From Candidatus Desulfofervidus auxilii (lineage in GTDB: Bacteria > Desulfobacterota > Desulfofervidia > Desulfofervidales > Desulfofervidaceae): DNA of 64,000 nucleotides. Below, one piece after another: positions 54,335-61,649 of this stretch. Within the stretch, counting starts at the first letter, position 1, and every line of letters begins with the position of its first letter. Below the pieces are notes generated by a model. It had not been told where the DNA came from, searched no databases, and saw only the letters and a program-made list of their open reading frames with translations. The position numbers and the translations under genes were made by a program. The stretch is taken from the NCBI RefSeq assembly GCF_001577525.1, contig NZ_CP013015.1, positions 2,406,656 through 2,470,655 of the forward strand, read 5' to 3'.

Positions 54335-54547
54335 ATGTATGAGAAGGAAATCAAGCTGAAAATAAGGGAACTTCCTGAGGATTTAAGGAGAGAGGTTTTA
54401 GATTATATAGAGTTCTTGCTGAGGAAATACAAGAGTGGAGAAATCGAGGCAAGAAAATTTAAGTTTGACTGGGAAGGTGGGTTATCAGAGATACGAGAGA
54501 AATTTTCTTCTGTTGAGTTGCAACATAAAGCTCTGGAGTGGAGATAA
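54335..54547 (+). CDS. DUF2281/VapB-like antitoxin
   Basis: 70 residues. The helix LKIRELPEDLRREVLDYIEF followed by LLRKYKSG matches the short DUF2281 antitoxin pattern, with a toxin-binding tail containing FDWEGGLSEIREKF. It is paired with a PIN toxin by a TAATG overlap. AAGGAGGTG lies about 14 bases before the ATG at 54335. It would bind and neutralise the toxin and repress the pair. It lies in a cassette bounded by attC-like sites 1 and 2, as TA modules often do in integron arrays. Confidence 0.8.
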   Translation: MYEKEIKLKIRELPEDLRREVLDYIEFLLRKYKSGEIEARKFKFDWEGGLSEIREKFSSVELQHKALEWR

Positions 54548-54924
54548 TGTTTTTAGTGGATACAAATGTATTTTTGGAGATCCTCCTCAAGCGGGATAAG
54601 AAAGAAGATTGCAAGAAGTTCTTGGATAATAGTATTGGGAATCTCAATATAACAGATTTTTCCTTACACTCCATTGGTGTAATCCTTTTCAGATATGGCA
54701 AAGAGGAGGTTTTTCGGAAATTTGTTGAAGATATTATGCCCAACATCAAACCCCTTTCATTACCAATGGAACTGTATAGAGAAGTTGTAAACGTCAGAAA
54801 AAGCCTGAATTTAGATTTTGATGACGCTTATCAGTATAGCGTGGCTAAATATTATGGATTGAAAGTTGTTACAATGGACAGGGATTTTGAGAGGATAAAG
54901 GATTTAAAGATTCTATTTTTATAA
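54547..54924 (+). CDS. PIN-domain (VapC-type) toxin
   Basis: 125 residues. MFLVDTNVFLEILLKRDKKE opens the PIN fold with the first catalytic Asp (Asp5); further acidic residues lie at LDFDDAYQYSVAKYYGLKVV and TMDRDFERI, completing the active site. Such proteins are Mg-dependent RNases that inhibit growth by cutting tRNA or rRNA. The ATG overlaps the antitoxin stop; the GTG at 54538 is a possible alternative. Unlike the PIN gene at 13811, this one is intact. Confidence 0.88.
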   Translation: MFLVDTNVFLEILLKRDKKEDCKKFLDNSIGNLNITDFSLHSIGVILFRYGKEEVFRKFVEDIMPNIKPLSLPMELYREVVNVRKSLNLDFDDAYQYSVAKYYGLKVVTMDRDFERIKDLKILFL

Positions 54925-54930
54925 GACGTC

Positions 54931-55024
54931 GCCTAACAGGAGGATATGTGGCTTCGCCTTCGGCTGCGCCCAAATTTGCTCCGCTCACGCTCCGCAAATT
55001 TCACATATCCCCGAAACGTCAGAG
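54931..55024 (+). repeat. attC-like site 2, interrupted by a MITE-like element
   Basis: Outer boxes GCCTAAC (54931-54937) and GTCAGAG (55018-55024); inner arms GATATGTG and CACATATC; spacers AGGAG and CCCGAAAC; a GC-rich centre with CAAATTTGC/GCAAATTTC. If the element at 55020-55178 is removed, the right box becomes GTCAGGC as in sites 1 and 3. Confidence 0.7.
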
Positions 55025-55178
55025 TGTGTAAAAAGTCAAAAAGTCTAATTAAGGGTCGCAAAAAGTGGGAGAAAGAGGTAAAATACTGATAGAAAGTGGT
55101 TTAGTAAACCCAATTTGTAATCAAATAATGTGGAATAATGGAAAGGTAAAATTTTAAAAATACTTGTCACACAATCTG
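55020..55178 (+). mobile_element. MITE-like element copy A
   Basis: 159 bp with terminal inverted repeats CAGAGTGTGT and ACACAATCTG (9 of 10 match), flanked by the 4-bp direct repeat ACGT. It codes for nothing. An internal hairpin GGTTTAGTAAACC lies near 55108. It is closely similar to copy B at 55772. Confidence 0.6.
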
Positions 55179-55242
55179 ACGTCAGGCGAAATTTCTTAAT
55201 AATTGTAATCAAATTTATTATTAGTAGAAGGAGGCGGTAACA

Positions 55243-55440
55243 ATGGAAATGAAAGTGAAGGATTTAACGGTTGGAGAATTGAAGTCTTTGATATCAGATA
55301 CAATCAAAGAAAGTCTTGAAGATTTAGTTGAGGATATAGTGGCACTTTCAAGTGAGGAGTATCTACGCTCAATTGAAGAAGCGAGAACTGATTATAAAAA
55401 GGGTAGAATAAAATATCTTGAGGAAATCTCTGATGTATAG
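55243..55440 (+). CDS. Antitoxin of a RelE/ParE-type pair
   Basis: 65 residues: MEMKVKDLTVGELKSLISDT followed by IKESLEDLVEDIVALSSEEY. Mostly helical and acidic, like small antitoxins that sit before RelE toxins in cyanobacteria and Deltaproteobacteria. GAAGGAGG lies before the ATG. The toxin ATG overlaps its last codons (GATGTATAG). There is no clear DNA-binding fold, so autoregulation is uncertain. Confidence 0.75.
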   Translation: MEMKVKDLTVGELKSLISDTIKESLEDLVEDIVALSSEEYLRSIEEARTDYKKGRIKYLEEISDV

Positions 55441-55681
55441 GGTAATATTCACCCAAAGAGCACTGAAAGACTGGAAAAACCTTGATAAAGAGACCCAAGA
55501 TAGAATTGCTATGAAACTAAAGGAATTTGCTAAAGAACCTTTTAGATATGCTAGAAAATTGATACACCCTAAAATAGGAACCTACAGATTCAGAATAGGT
55601 GATTATAGGGTCATATTTGATATTGATGATGATAACATAGTGATATTAAGAATTGGTCACAGAAAGAGCATTTACAAGTGA
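55433..55681 (+). CDS. RelE/ParE-family toxin
   Basis: 82 residues. MYRVIFTQRALKDWKNLDKE opens the fold; PFRYARKLIHPKIGTYRFRI and GDYRVIFDIDDDNIVILRIG then HRKSIYK give the full RelE-type core with GxYRxRxGDYRVIF and the C-terminal HRxxxYK. RelE-type enzymes cut mRNA at the ribosome. The ATG at 55433 overlaps the antitoxin stop. An upstream TTG at 55418 is less likely. It ends 10 bp before attC-like site 3. Confidence 0.9.
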   Translation: MYRVIFTQRALKDWKNLDKETQDRIAMKLKEFAKEPFRYARKLIHPKIGTYRFRIGDYRVIFDIDDDNIVILRIGHRKSIYK

Positions 55682-55691
55682 TAAAAACTTC

Positions 55692-55776
55692 GCCTAACAG
55701 AGCGTATCTGGCTTCGGCTATCGCTTACGCCAAAATTCCCCTCTGGAGAACTTCAGATACCCTCAGAACGTCAGGC
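55692..55776 (+). repeat. attC-like site 3, with a MITE-like element at its right end
   Basis: Outer boxes GCCTAAC (55692-55698) and GTCAGGC (55770-55776); inner arms GTATCTG and CAGATAC; spacers AGAGC and CCTCAGAAC. Copy B of the MITE-like element begins inside the right box. Confidence 0.72.
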
Positions 55777-55929
55777 TGTGTAAAAAGTCAAAAATCTGAT
55801 TAAAGGTCGCAAAAAGTGGGAGAAAGAGCTAAAATACTGATAAAAAGTGGTTTAGTAAACCCAATTTGTAATCAAATAATGTGGAATAGTGGAAAAATAA
55901 AAATTCAAAGTTAGTTATCACACAATCTG
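55772..55929 (+). mobile_element. MITE-like element copy B
   Basis: 158 bp, nearly identical to copy A. Termini CAGGCTGTGT and ACACAATCTG (8 of 10 match), flanked by ACGT on the left and GCGT on the right. The base after it begins GCGTTAGAT, which contains GTTAGAT, a perfect GTTRRRY attC box. Confidence 0.6.
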
Positions 55930-55971
55930 GCGTTAGATGAAATGGCAGCTCGAATTAGAGAAGGAATAAAT

Positions 55972-56667
55972 ATGGGATGTAAGAGTTCAACTCAAAAAGA
56001 GATAAAATCGAAAATCAATGAAGTTAAGTTTCATCCTGATAATTTGGTAGAAACTGGGATGATTCAATACTTTTATCATTCTCCATCTTCAAAATTACCT
56101 ATTCGCGATGTTTTAAATGAACTAAAGCAAGGTCATAAAACAGAACCTCACATTGAGATTGGTGCTGAGAATTTTTTAAATCCTTGTTATCAACCTAACA
56201 TTAAAAAATTTGCCCATAGTAAAGATAAGTATCTATTTCTAATAACAACTTGTAGAAATAAAGAGATAAACGAAGTATTTGGTAAAAATAAGACGAACCA
56301 ATTTATTGTTGGCTATATTATCAAAAATAGAATTCTTAAGATAGATGAAAAACGATATTGCATAAAGGGACAAACATTTATTTATTCCTTTCATGACTCT
56401 ATTTCAGTTAAAGACCTATTTGGTAAAAATTTTGCTCAAAGTGAGAATAAAGGAAAGAATTTATCATTAATGCGTGATGTTTTTATAGACAATCAAAAAA
56501 CAAGTGACATATTGATACATTTCAAAAATAGAACAAATATTTTAAAGAAGTGCATAAAAGAGATTATAGAATTAGATCAAAGGAACCCAAATGATAAAAA
56601 AACGTGTAGAGTATTGAGAGGATTGGAATGCGACTTCAAGGAAGAATGTATGAGATGGAAAGTTTAA
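55972..56667 (+). CDS. Cassette-encoded protein of unknown function
   Basis: 231 residues, soluble and rich in Lys and Asn; I do not recognise a family. It contains KYLFLITTCRNKEINEVFGK and NQFIVGYIIKNRILKI, alternating strands and helices. A C-terminal Cys cluster reads CRVLRGLECDFKEECMRW. AAGGA lies 8 bases before the ATG at 55972; an ATG at 55942 would add ten residues and lies just after an attC-type GTTAGAT box, so either start is possible. It fills a cassette between sites 3 and 4. A defence-type function is possible but unsupported. Confidence 0.6.
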   Translation: MGCKSSTQKEIKSKINEVKFHPDNLVETGMIQYFYHSPSSKLPIRDVLNELKQGHKTEPHIEIGAENFLNPCYQPNIKKFAHSKDKYLFLITTCRNKEINEVFGKNKTNQFIVGYIIKNRILKIDEKRYCIKGQTFIYSFHDSISVKDLFGKNFAQSENKGKNLSLMRDVFIDNQKTSDILIHFKNRTNILKKCIKEIIELDQRNPNDKKTCRVLRGLECDFKEECMRWKV

Positions 56668-56685
56668 TAAAAATGCTGCCACTTC

Positions 56686-56780
56686 TGATAACACAGCATA
56701 TACGCTACGGGCTTACGCCCTTGCCCTTTGGGACATTGCTCCCTTCAGTCGCAACGTCGTATATGCTGGGACCGTTATCT
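56686..56780 (+). repeat. attC-like site 4
   Basis: Outer boxes TGATAAC (56686-56692) and GTTATCT (56774-56780) are fully complementary over GATAAC/GTTATC; inner arms AGCATATACG and CGTATATGCT. Spacing is asymmetric (2 against 6 unpaired bases), as in attC sites. Confidence 0.7.
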
Positions 56781-56821
56781 GAAATCGTGGACTTCGAGTA
56801 AAGAAGTATAAGGTGAAAAGC

Positions 56822-57499
56822 ATGACGGATATTATATTGACTCTGATAGGTTCCGTGATTGGTGGCATATTAGCATCTTTAATAGCGATCTTTATTTGGG
56901 AGTGGTATAGACGGCCAAAATTGGCTATTGAAATTCCTGATAAAATACTAGGGAAAGAACCTGCAATTCAGCAATTAAATCAAATTTCTAGAGCATTTTA
57001 TCATTTAAGGGTTATAAATATGGGGAAGACCCCTGTTTATAATTGTAGGATAACAATAAGATTTAAGGAAATTAATACTGGGAAACAATTATTTGAAGTA
57101 AATGGAAAATGGGATAGAGGGCCACAGCCCCTATTGTACGCACCTGTTCCTAAACGAATACTACCCAATGGAGAGATTGAAACAGTTATCGCTGAATTTC
57201 CACATGATTTTCTAGTGCCGTTTGCAGAGGTGATAGATCTTCATCCCAAGATGCCAGAGAGTTTCTGTGTTATCGTTAAGTCTGAGAATGAAGAAGAATG
57301 TTATGGATTTAGCTCATGGAGTTATCTTAAGGGTAGAAGTCATAAAGTAGATGAATGGAAATTGAATATTGGTAAGTACATTATGGAAATTGAACTAACT
57401 TATTCAGGTAAAAAGTTTCATGATAAGTTTCTTCTGATAAATCCCTCTAGAAATATTAAAGATGTAGAAATAAGGAGGTATGATGCTAATAAAAAATAA
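56822..57499 (+). CDS. Cassette-encoded membrane-anchored protein of unknown function
   Basis: 225 residues. One N-terminal membrane helix (IILTLIGSVIGGILASLIAI then FIWEWYRRPK) is followed by a beta-rich soluble domain (FYHLRVINMGKTPVYNCRIT, ETVIAEFPHDFLVPFAEVID). The pattern of Ig-like strands after a single helix resembles small cassette membrane proteins of unknown role. AAGGTG lies 6-7 bases before the ATG at 56822; a GTG at 56813 would be an alternative. The gene is bounded by attC-like sites 4 and 5. Confidence 0.65.
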   Translation: MTDIILTLIGSVIGGILASLIAIFIWEWYRRPKLAIEIPDKILGKEPAIQQLNQISRAFYHLRVINMGKTPVYNCRITIRFKEINTGKQLFEVNGKWDRGPQPLLYAPVPKRILPNGEIETVIAEFPHDFLVPFAEVIDLHPKMPESFCVIVKSENEEECYGFSSWSYLKGRSHKVDEWKLNIGKYIMEIELTYSGKKFHDKFLLINPSRNIKDVEIRRYDANKK

Positions 57500-57816
57500 C
57501 CCTTCGTCCCCGGCTCTCCGCTTCGGTGCTATCACACTCGGACAACAGGCGGGTATCTGGCTACGCCCAAATCCCGCAAAGCGGGACTTCACATACCCCC
57601 AACCCGTCAGCTTGTGTGAAAACCCTTTAAAAAATAATAAAATATTGATATTATTTTGGCAAGAAAAAAATGATAAGAGGGAAAAAAGTTATCACGGATT
57701 TTGGGTCGTCTAAATCTATTCAGCTAAGGACTTAAAAATGAGGAAATTCCCAATAGTCTTGTCTTGCTGTCTTTGATGTTTTATTATGCATATAAAATTT
57801 ATAGTGGGAGGTTTTG
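57500..57816. other. Gap between the last cassette gene and gspG
   Basis: 317 bp containing attC-like site 5, then AT-rich sequence. A weak all-AT hairpin (AAAATAATA/TATTATTTT, 57631-57657) lies in the middle. Bases 57608-57704 begin CAGCTTGTGTGAAAA and end near GTTATCACGGATTTTG, a possible decayed third copy of the MITE-like element. The gspG ribosome site (GGGAGG) is at the end. Confidence 0.4.
57540..57612 (+). repeat. attC-like site 5
   Basis: Outer boxes GGACAAC (57540-57546) and GTCAGCT (57606-57612); inner arms GGTATCTGG and CACATACC (imperfect); a centre hairpin ATCCCGC/GCGGGAC. It marks the end of the recognisable array. Confidence 0.62.
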
Positions 57817-58230
57817 ATGAAGAAGAAAGAACGGGGTTTTACTCTTATTGAACTTCTTATTGTTATGATTATTCTTGGATTATTAGCAGCTTTAGTGGGC
57901 CCTCGTTTATTCAAAAAGGTAGGAAAGGCAAAACAACAGGCTGCCAAGACACAAATAGAGTTATTGGGTTCGGCTTTAGATACATTTAGACTGGATGTAG
58001 GAAGGTATCCTACTACAGAAGAGGGTTTAGAAGTCCTTATTAAAGACCCAGGTATAGATAAATGGGATGGGCCCTATTTGAAAAAGAATAAAATACCTCT
58101 TGACCCTTGGGGACGTCCTTATGAATATAAATGTCCAGGAGAACATAGTGAATACGACCTTTATTCTTTAGGGGCTGATGGTCAAATAGGAGGAGAAGGA
58201 GAAAATAGAGATATAGTCAGTTGGGAGTAG
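57817..58230 (+). CDS. gspG: Type II secretion major pseudopilin GspG
   Basis: 137 residues. The prepilin leader KKKERG is cut before FTLIELLIVMIILGLLAALV; Glu5 of the mature form is present. The C-terminal half has GRYPTTEEGLEVLIKDP, DPWGRPYEYKCPGEHSEYDL and SLGADGQIGGEGENRDI, the calcium-binding loop features of GspG. It builds the pseudopilus that drives secretion through the outer membrane. The prepilin peptidase at 60886 would process it. ATG at 57817 with GGGAGG upstream is preferred over the TTG before it. No other gsp genes follow. Confidence 0.93.
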   Translation: MKKKERGFTLIELLIVMIILGLLAALVGPRLFKKVGKAKQQAAKTQIELLGSALDTFRLDVGRYPTTEEGLEVLIKDPGIDKWDGPYLKKNKIPLDPWGRPYEYKCPGEHSEYDLYSLGADGQIGGEGENRDIVSWE

Positions 58231-58237
58231 AAATTTA

Positions 58238-58912
58238 TTAGATGCCTTTTAATACACATTTTTCACATAGTGGTTTGGGGCGGCAGTAATTTTTTCCTAA
58301 ACACACAAAGAGGGCATGATATTCATTAAATAGCTGTATATCTAGGGGTAAATGCTTCATAAAAAAACTACGGATTTCTTCATAGTCTGCTTCTTCAAAG
58401 ATGAGATGATGACGACATAGGACTCTTTTTGTATAAGTATCTACCACAAATGTTGGTTTATTACCTGCATATAATAATATACTATCTGCTGTTTCTGGAC
58501 CAATGCCTGTCACTTTAAGGAGTTTTTGTCTAAGGTTTTCTGTTTCTTCGGCAAACATTTTTGTTAAATCTCCATTATATTCATCAAATAGAAAACAAAG
58601 GAAACTTTTTAGCCTTTTGGCCTTGACATTGAAAAAACCAGCAGGACGGATTAATTCAACTAAATAGGGATAGGGCAAATCATAAAGCGCCTTAGGGGTT
58701 AATAAATTAGCCTTTTTAAGATTGGCAATGGCTTTTTCCACATTTCTCCAGGCAGTATTTTGAGTTAAAATGGCACCTACAGCTATTTCAAAAGGGCCTT
58801 CCCCAGGCCACCAATGTTGAGGTCCGAATTTATGGTAAAGAATCCTATAAATCTCTAACAATTTCTCTCCAATAGGGCTAAAATGCTCTTTTAGGTGTAT
58901 TTCTTTATCCAT
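58238..58912 (-). CDS. HhH-GPD DNA glycosylase, MagIII-like
   Basis: 224 residues of the endonuclease III superfamily. AVGAILTQNTAWRNVEKAI near 46-64, the hairpin LLKVTGIGPETADSILLYAG near 131-150, and the catalytic Asp in FVVDTYTKRV near 157. A C-terminal Fe-S cluster motif CRPKPLCEKC is present. The Lys found in Nth (GRKTA) is replaced by Glu (GPETA), the pattern of monofunctional 3-methyladenine glycosylases such as Helicobacter MagIII. So alkylated-base excision without lyase activity is inferred. It overlaps dxr by 22 bp. Confidence 0.85.
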   Translation of the reverse strand: MDKEIHLKEHFSPIGEKLLEIYRILYHKFGPQHWWPGEGPFEIAVGAILTQNTAWRNVEKAIANLKKANLLTPKALYDLPYPYLVELIRPAGFFNVKAKRLKSFLCFLFDEYNGDLTKMFAEETENLRQKLLKVTGIGPETADSILLYAGNKPTFVVDTYTKRVLCRHHLIFEEADYEEIRSFFMKHLPLDIQLFNEYHALFVCLGKNYCRPKPLCEKCVLKGI

Positions 58913-60045
58913 TCTTTAGCCTTTTCTCGGGTTTGCCTGTCAATAGTAAATATTGTTTCTAAATCCACTTCCTTAATAGGGGTATGTAACTTCATAATAT
59001 TTTCAATTAACAGTGGTATATCTGTAAATTTTATCTGTTTTTTTAAAAAAGCCTTTATAGCTACCTCATTAGCTGCATTAAGCACCACAGGCATACTTCC
59101 ACCTATTTTGGCACTTTCAAAGGCCAGGGTTAAACAGGGAAATCTTTTAAAATCAGGAGGGAAAAAGGTAAGAGGCATTTTAGTCAAGTCTAAAGGTTTA
59201 AGAGGAAAGGATAGCCTTTGGGGATAATTTAGGGCATAGGAAATAGCCAATCGCATATCCGCTGGCCCTAAATGCGCTAACATTACCCCATCTTCTAATT
59301 CAATGAGAGAATGGACAATACTTTGGGGATGAATAAGTATTTTTATCTTATCTAACCCTACCTCAAACAGCCACATGGCCTCAATTATCTCCAGACCTTT
59401 ATTCATTAAAGTAGCGGAATCAACGCTTATTTTGGCGCCCATAGCCCAGCGGGGGTGTTTGATGGCCTGTTCAGGGGTAACATTAGATAAATCAGAGGGG
59501 TCTGTTTCCCAAAATGGCCCTCCAGAAGCGGTTAAGATGATACGTTTTAAGTAATTTTTATTTTCTTCACAAAGAAGCTGAAAAATGGCACTATGTTCAC
59601 TATCTACTGGGAGTATCTGATTTTTCTTCTTAATGGCCTTTTTAATCAAGCTTCCTCCAGTAACTAGGGCCTCCTTATTAGCCAAGGCCACGGTCTTATT
59701 AGCTTCTAAGGCTGCTAAAGTAGGTCTTAAACCACTGATGCCTAACATGGCTACTAAGACAATGTCTGCTTTAGGATAACTGGCACATATCTCATACCCT
59801 TCTGGACCATAAAGTATTTTGAGATTATTAAGGGCAGTTAAACCTTCTTTTAATATCTGGGCATTTTTTTTATCTAGGACACAGGCTATTTCTGGTTTAA
59901 ATTTTATAATTTGTTGTTTTAATAAGCTCACATTTTGACCGGCCCCTAGGGCAACTACCTTAAAGCGGTCTTTAAAGTGATTGACTACTTCTAAGGTCTG
60001 CTTGCCAATAGAACCGGTAGAACCTAAGATAGATAGATATTTCAT
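58891..60045 (-). CDS. dxr: 1-deoxy-D-xylulose 5-phosphate reductoisomerase
   Basis: 384 residues. NADPH-binding LGSTGSIGKQTLEVV at the N-terminus, ANKEALVTGG near 123, PVDSEHSAIFQ near 148 with metal ligands, and GPFWETDPSDL and KHPRWAMGAKISVDSATLMN near 180-215. It makes 2-C-methylerythritol 4-phosphate for isoprenoids. It overlaps cdsA by 4 bp and the glycosylase gene by 22 bp, so all three are one minus-strand operon. Confidence 0.96.
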   Translation of the reverse strand: MKYLSILGSTGSIGKQTLEVVNHFKDRFKVVALGAGQNVSLLKQQIIKFKPEIACVLDKKNAQILKEGLTALNNLKILYGPEGYEICASYPKADIVLVAMLGISGLRPTLAALEANKTVALANKEALVTGGSLIKKAIKKKNQILPVDSEHSAIFQLLCEENKNYLKRIILTASGGPFWETDPSDLSNVTPEQAIKHPRWAMGAKISVDSATLMNKGLEIIEAMWLFEVGLDKIKILIHPQSIVHSLIELEDGVMLAHLGPADMRLAISYALNYPQRLSFPLKPLDLTKMPLTFFPPDFKRFPCLTLAFESAKIGGSMPVVLNAANEVAIKAFLKKQIKFTDIPLLIENIMKLHTPIKEVDLETIFTIDRQTREKAKEWIKKYT

Positions 60046-60839
60046 TTAAGCCACCATTGCCAACAATAATAACTCAGGGGTAAAGCAAATAACACCCCAT
60101 CAATTCTATCCAGGATGCCACCATGTCCTGGTAAGAGTCCTCCGCTGTCTTTAACCCCGGCTTGACGTTTAAGTGCAGATTCGAAAAAATCACCTATTTG
60201 GGAGACTATTGCCAAGGCGAGACTCAAACCTAATATTTTAAAAAATCCAACAGGTAACCAGATGGCTGAGACTCCACCTAAAATTAAGGCACTGAGGCTT
60301 CCCCCTATTAAACCCTCCCAAGATTTTTTAGGGCTTACTGCAGGATAGAGCTTGTGTTTACCCAACTTACGGCCTGTATAAAATGCCCCGGTATCTACAG
60401 CAAAAGTCATAAAAAGTGTCCAAAGTAATAAAATACGGCCTTGGGGTAGGGTAGTAAAAGAAAGGGCATGTCCTAGAAAAACATTGGGATAAAATAGACC
60501 CAAACTCATTGCAGGTAAAAAAGAGGTAAGCTTTGGTTGATGACCATAGGCCCAAATAAAATAGAGGGCCAAAAAGAAAAAAGCCAGAGTTATTCCTAAT
60601 AAAGGATAGTGAGCGGCAAATCCTATAAGAATTAAAAGATTAAGAAATGCCTGAAAAATGTTTAAACTAGTTAAATTATGCAAATCCCACAGTCTTCCAA
60701 ATTCCAAACAGCCTAATATGCCTATCAAAAAAGCAAATAGGCAAAATATAAAAAAAGGTGCTTTAAGGACAATCCAAATAACAACTGGTAAGGCAACAAT
60801 AGCAGTTAAAATACGTTTTTTATGAGTTTGATTTTTCAT
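60042..60839 (-). CDS. cdsA: Phosphatidate cytidylyltransferase
   Basis: 265 residues with about seven membrane helices. The family signature lies at the end: SQIGDFFESALKRQAGVKDS then GGLLPGHGGILDRIDGVLF. It forms CDP-diacylglycerol from phosphatidic acid and CTP in the inner membrane. The cdsA-dxr order is common in bacteria, often with uppS upstream, but uppS is not here; the prepilin peptidase gene precedes instead, 46 bp away. Confidence 0.94.
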   Translation of the reverse strand: MKNQTHKKRILTAIVALPVVIWIVLKAPFFIFCLFAFLIGILGCLEFGRLWDLHNLTSLNIFQAFLNLLILIGFAAHYPLLGITLAFFFLALYFIWAYGHQPKLTSFLPAMSLGLFYPNVFLGHALSFTTLPQGRILLLWTLFMTFAVDTGAFYTGRKLGKHKLYPAVSPKKSWEGLIGGSLSALILGGVSAIWLPVGFFKILGLSLALAIVSQIGDFFESALKRQAGVKDSGGLLPGHGGILDRIDGVLFALPLSYYCWQWWLK

Positions 60840-60885
60840 TTTCTTTAGAGTTTAATTACACATAAACCTTGGATTAGGCAAGGTG

Positions 60886-61647
60886 TTAGTAAAAGAGAAA
60901 TAAATTTATAGACCCAGGGAAAAAAATTACCCAAATGGCACCTAGGGCTAAAAAAGGGCCAAAAGGAATGGGGAAATTACGGTCTTTTCCTTGGAACAAT
61001 ATCCATAAAATGCCAATTATACTTCCCATCACAGAGGCACTAAAAAGGACAAAGGGTATGGCCCTCCAACCTAAAAAAGCACCAATCATGGCTAAAAGTT
61101 TTATATCTCCTCCTCCCATGCCCTCCTTTTTTCTAATAAAGTAATATCCATAAGCTACTATAAATAGAAATCCCCCACCCAACAGAGCACCACAAACGCT
61201 ATCTTTAAAGGACAAATAGGGTAAGCAGAAACTGGCCATAAGACCACCAAAGATACCCGGGACAGAAATCACATCCGGGATAATTTGCCACTTTAAGTCA
61301 ATAAAGGAGATAACAATCAGGGCATAAATAAAAAAAAGGTATATTATGCCTGTGAGCGAAAAACCATAATCAAAATAGATAAAAAAAGTAAAAAGGCCAG
61401 TTATAAACTCTACTAAGGGATATTGCCCAGAAATGGGTTTTTGGCAATAGCGGCATTTCCCTTTAAGGAGAGCAAAACTTAACAAAGGGATGTTGTCATA
61501 CCATTTAATAGGGGTATGACAGTGAGGACAATGGGAGCCAGGAGAAATGATAGATTTTTTTTCAGGTAATCGGTAAATACAGACATTTAAAAAACTGCCT
61601 ACTACTGTGCCTAATAAAAAAGCCAGGATACTAAGAGCAATTTCCAT
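60886..61647 (-). CDS. Type 4 prepilin peptidase
   Basis: 253 residues, polytopic. Starts with ILAFLLGTVVGSFLNVCIYR, then two CxxC pairs in the cytosolic zinc loop (HCPHCHTPIKWYDNIP, CRYCQKPISG). The two catalytic Asp lie in FIDLKWQIIPD near 116 and GGGDIKLLAM (GxGD) near 178. It cleaves and N-methylates pseudopilins and pilins such as GspG at 57817. It lies 2 bp downstream of mnmG and is likely co-transcribed. Confidence 0.95.
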   Translation of the reverse strand: MEIALSILAFLLGTVVGSFLNVCIYRLPEKKSIISPGSHCPHCHTPIKWYDNIPLLSFALLKGKCRYCQKPISGQYPLVEFITGLFTFFIYFDYGFSLTGIIYLFFIYALIVISFIDLKWQIIPDVISVPGIFGGLMASFCLPYLSFKDSVCGALLGGGFLFIVAYGYYFIRKKEGMGGGDIKLLAMIGAFLGWRAIPFVLFSASVMGSIIGILWILFQGKDRNFPIPFGPFLALGAIWVIFFPGSINLFLFY

Positions 61648-61649
61648 AA

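Larger units (their letters stand above)
53538..57612 (+). mobile_element. Integron-like cassette array without integrase (CALIN-type)
   Basis: Five imperfect inverted repeats of about 73-95 bp (54192, 54931, 55692, 56686, 57540) each follow a short gene or gene pair. All genes point the same way, two cassettes are toxin-antitoxin pairs, and the others are of unknown function. The repeats have outer boxes like RYYYAAC (GCCTAAC twice, CGATAAC, TGATAAC, GGACAAC) and GTTRRRY-like boxes (GTCAGGC, GTTATCT, GTCAGCT), a 5-base 5' spacer and an 8-9-base 3' spacer, and inner arms such as GTATCTG/CAGATAC. This is the layout of integron attC sites. No intI gene is in the window, hence CALIN. The array separates a GspC-like gene from gspG. 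Confidence 0.7.

Noticed and set aside
53538-57612. Interpretation of the attC-like repeats as REP/BIME elements or rho-independent terminators.
   Set aside because: They have consistent outer boxes, asymmetric spacers and one orientation, and occur once per gene unit; terminators or REPs would not show these boxes.
57631-57657. Perfect AAAATAATA/TATTATTTT inverted repeat as a terminator.
   Set aside because: The stem has no G or C pairs and no following T-run on either strand strong enough for termination.
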